Source of the DNA: Lysobacteraceae bacterium
Lineage (GTDB): Bacteria; Pseudomonadota; Gammaproteobacteria; Xanthomonadales; Rhodanobacteraceae
Length of the DNA stretch: 35,710 bases
Direction: 5' to 3'
Assembly: GCA_028871555.1 (NCBI GenBank)
Contig: JAGWNA010000031.1
Coordinates: 1 to 35,710 of the forward strand
A program made the position numbers and the translations under genes. Shown piece after piece: positions 34,637-35,710 of the stretch; the stretch's first letter is position 1; the number at the start of each line of letters is the position of its first letter. The notes under the pieces were generated by a model. It worked only from the letters and a program-made list of their open reading frames with translations, was not told where the DNA came from and searched no databases.

Positions 34637-35401
34637 ATGACTATCGATAGCACTGCCAACCCTGTGCGCTTCGTGCTGGTGCGTCCCTCGCATCCGGGCA
34701 ATATCGGCAGTGCGGCGCGGGCGATCCGCACGATGGGTTTCGAGCGGCTGGAACTGGTGGCGCCGGCGCGTTTTCCCGATCCGGAGGCGAGCGCGCTGGC
34801 GGCTGGCGCGGACGAGGTGCTGGCCCATGCCGGCATCCATGACGGCATGGTCGACAGCCTGGCCGGCTGCAGCCTGGTGCTGGGGTTGTCGGCGCGCCGG
34901 CGCGGCGTACAGCTGCCGGAGATTTCGCCGCGCGAGGCCGCCGGCCAGGCGCTGGCCGCCGTCGCCCGCGGCGGCCAGGTGGCGCTGGTGTTCGGCAACG
35001 AGCGCAGCGGGCTGGAGAACGAGGAGCTGGCGCGCTGCCACGCGATGGTGCGGATTCCCAGCGTGGACGATTTCAGCTCGCTCAACCTGTCGCAGGCGGT
35101 GCAGGTGATGGCCTACGAACTGCGTGTGGCGATGCTCGGCGATGAGGTGCCGACCCGTGCGCAGGGGCACGAGGAGCCGCCCGCCGATGCGGCGCAGATG
35201 GAGCGTTTCTACGAGCACCTGGCGCAGACGCTGGACGACATCGACTTCCACAAGGGTCGCGCCGCGACCACCATCCTGCTGCGCCTGCGCAAGCTGTTCC
35301 AGCGTGCGCAGCCGGACAACCGCGAGCTGCGCGTGCTGCACGGGATACTGGCCGATGCGCAGCGGATGGCGCAGCTGGCGGGTGAAAAGGGCGAAGACTG
35401 A
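34637..35401 (+). CDS. trmJ: tRNA (cytidine/uridine-2'-O-)-methyltransferase TrmJ
   Basis: 254 residues. The SPOUT fold is clear: FVLVRPSHPGNIGSAARAIR at the N-terminus, GLSARRRGVQLPEISPREAA, LVFGNERSGLENEELARC (SAM-binding knot loop), and IPSVDDFSSLNLSQAVQVMAYE (second knot motif). TrmJ methylates the 2'-O of residue 32 in several tRNAs. It starts at ATG 34637 and is divergent from suhB, a common pairing in gammaproteobacteria. Just past its stop the REP array begins. Confidence 0.95.
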   Translation: MTIDSTANPVRFVLVRPSHPGNIGSAARAIRTMGFERLELVAPARFPDPEASALAAGADEVLAHAGIHDGMVDSLAGCSLVLGLSARRRGVQLPEISPREAAGQALAAVARGGQVALVFGNERSGLENEELARCHAMVRIPSVDDFSSLNLSQAVQVMAYELRVAMLGDEVPTRAQGHEEPPADAAQMERFYEHLAQTLDDIDFHKGRAATTILLRLRKLFQRAQPDNRELRVLHGILADAQRMAQLAGEKGED

Positions 35402-35437
35402 GGAGGCCCCATGGCCGGCCTCATGTTCTCGGCGCCG

Positions 35438-35710
35438 GACGGGTTGCACGATGCCGGTAGGAGCGCACCCTGTGCGCGATGCTCTTGTGGGGTGCCAGCG
35501 GAGAGCATTCGCCCACAGGGTGGGCTCCTACGGACGGGTTGCACGATGCCGGTAGGAGCGCACCCTGTGCGCGATGCTCTTGTGGGGTGCCGGCGGAGGG
35601 CATTCGCCCACAGGGTGGGCTCCTACGGACGGGTTGCACGATGCCGGTAGGAGCGCACCCTGTGCGCGATGCTCTTGTGGGGTGCCGGCGGAGGGCATTC
35701 GCCCACAGGG
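35438..35710. repeat. Tandem GTAG-type REP/BIME array, period 95 bp
   Basis: Three copies of a 95-bp unit start at 35438, 35533 and 35628; the third is cut by the window end. Each unit carries two inverted hairpins: GTAG followed by GCGCAC-CCT-GTGCGC (35463-35477 in unit 1), and GCCCAC-AGG-GTGGGC followed by CTAC (35511-35531). The layout is that of paired REP elements, similar to GTAG (SMAG-like) REPs of Stenotrophomonas. Such REPs depend on RAYT transposases; none is in this window. Units 2 and 3 match each other except possibly at their ends; unit 1 has several substitutions (for example CAGCGGAGAG for CGGCGGAGGG). Confidence 0.9.

Noticed and set aside
35438..35710. CRISPR array or coding repeats at the right edge
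   Set aside because: The 95-bp units repeat in full, including the parts between hairpins, and show the REP-pair architecture.

Overview
The window is a high-GC chromosomal segment from a gammaproteobacterium. Gene order (kdsD-kdsC-lptC-lptA-lptB-rpoN-hpf next to ibaG-murA; hprK-rapZ-EIIA-HPr-EI; purM-purN divergent from DUF2066-AI-2E permease-hda), protein character and GTAG-type REP repeats all point to the Lysobacterales (Xanthomonadales), most likely Rhodanobacteraceae (Rhodanobacter/Dyella-like). That placement is an inference; there is no rRNA or tRNA gene in the window to confirm it.

Left end (1-5004): the 3' part of a YoaA/DinG-type helicase gene, a 38-codon remnant of a glyoxalase/VOC gene, two small membrane-protein genes of unknown role, then creD overlapping tsaB. 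In E. coli yoaA and tsaB are neighbours, so the roughly 3 kb between them here looks like an insertion zone. 5005-9650 is accessory in character: a PadR regulator, an outer-membrane-type protein and a two-domain ChrA chromate transporter in one leftward operon with a palindromic operator-like site, a secreted beta-propeller protein, and a LiaF-like small membrane protein.

9742-15196: a 1065-residue PAS-GAF-PAS-GAF-GGDEF-EAL protein whose GGDEF motif is degenerate but whose EAL domain looks intact, then a YeiH-type permease divergent from its LysR-type regulator, with an AT-rich inverted repeat between them.

15171-26452 is a long leftward core block. In transcription order it runs kdsD, kdsC, lptC, lptA, lptB, rpoN, hpf (LPS precursor synthesis and transport, sigma-54, ribosome hibernation), a 744-bp repeat-filled gap, then hprK, rapZ, EIIA(Man), HPr and enzyme I. 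The last five form a regulatory phosphotransferase system with no sugar permease. The gap between hpf and hprK is where related genomes usually carry ptsN; here it holds 28-bp tandem repeats, 48-bp repeats and an inverted pair of hairpin elements.

26210-35401: ibaG and murA rightward; purM-purN-DUF3108 leftward; DUF2066, AI-2E permease and hda rightward; suhB leftward; trmJ rightward. The right edge (35438-35710) runs into a tandem array of GTAG-type REP hairpin pairs with a 95-bp period that continues beyond the window.

No wholly new multi-gene system is evident. The least explained items are the repeat array replacing the expected ptsN, the strong hairpins between kdsD and kdsC and between ptsH and ptsI, the PadR-OMP-ChrA operon, and the VOC remnant with its neighbouring orphan membrane genes.
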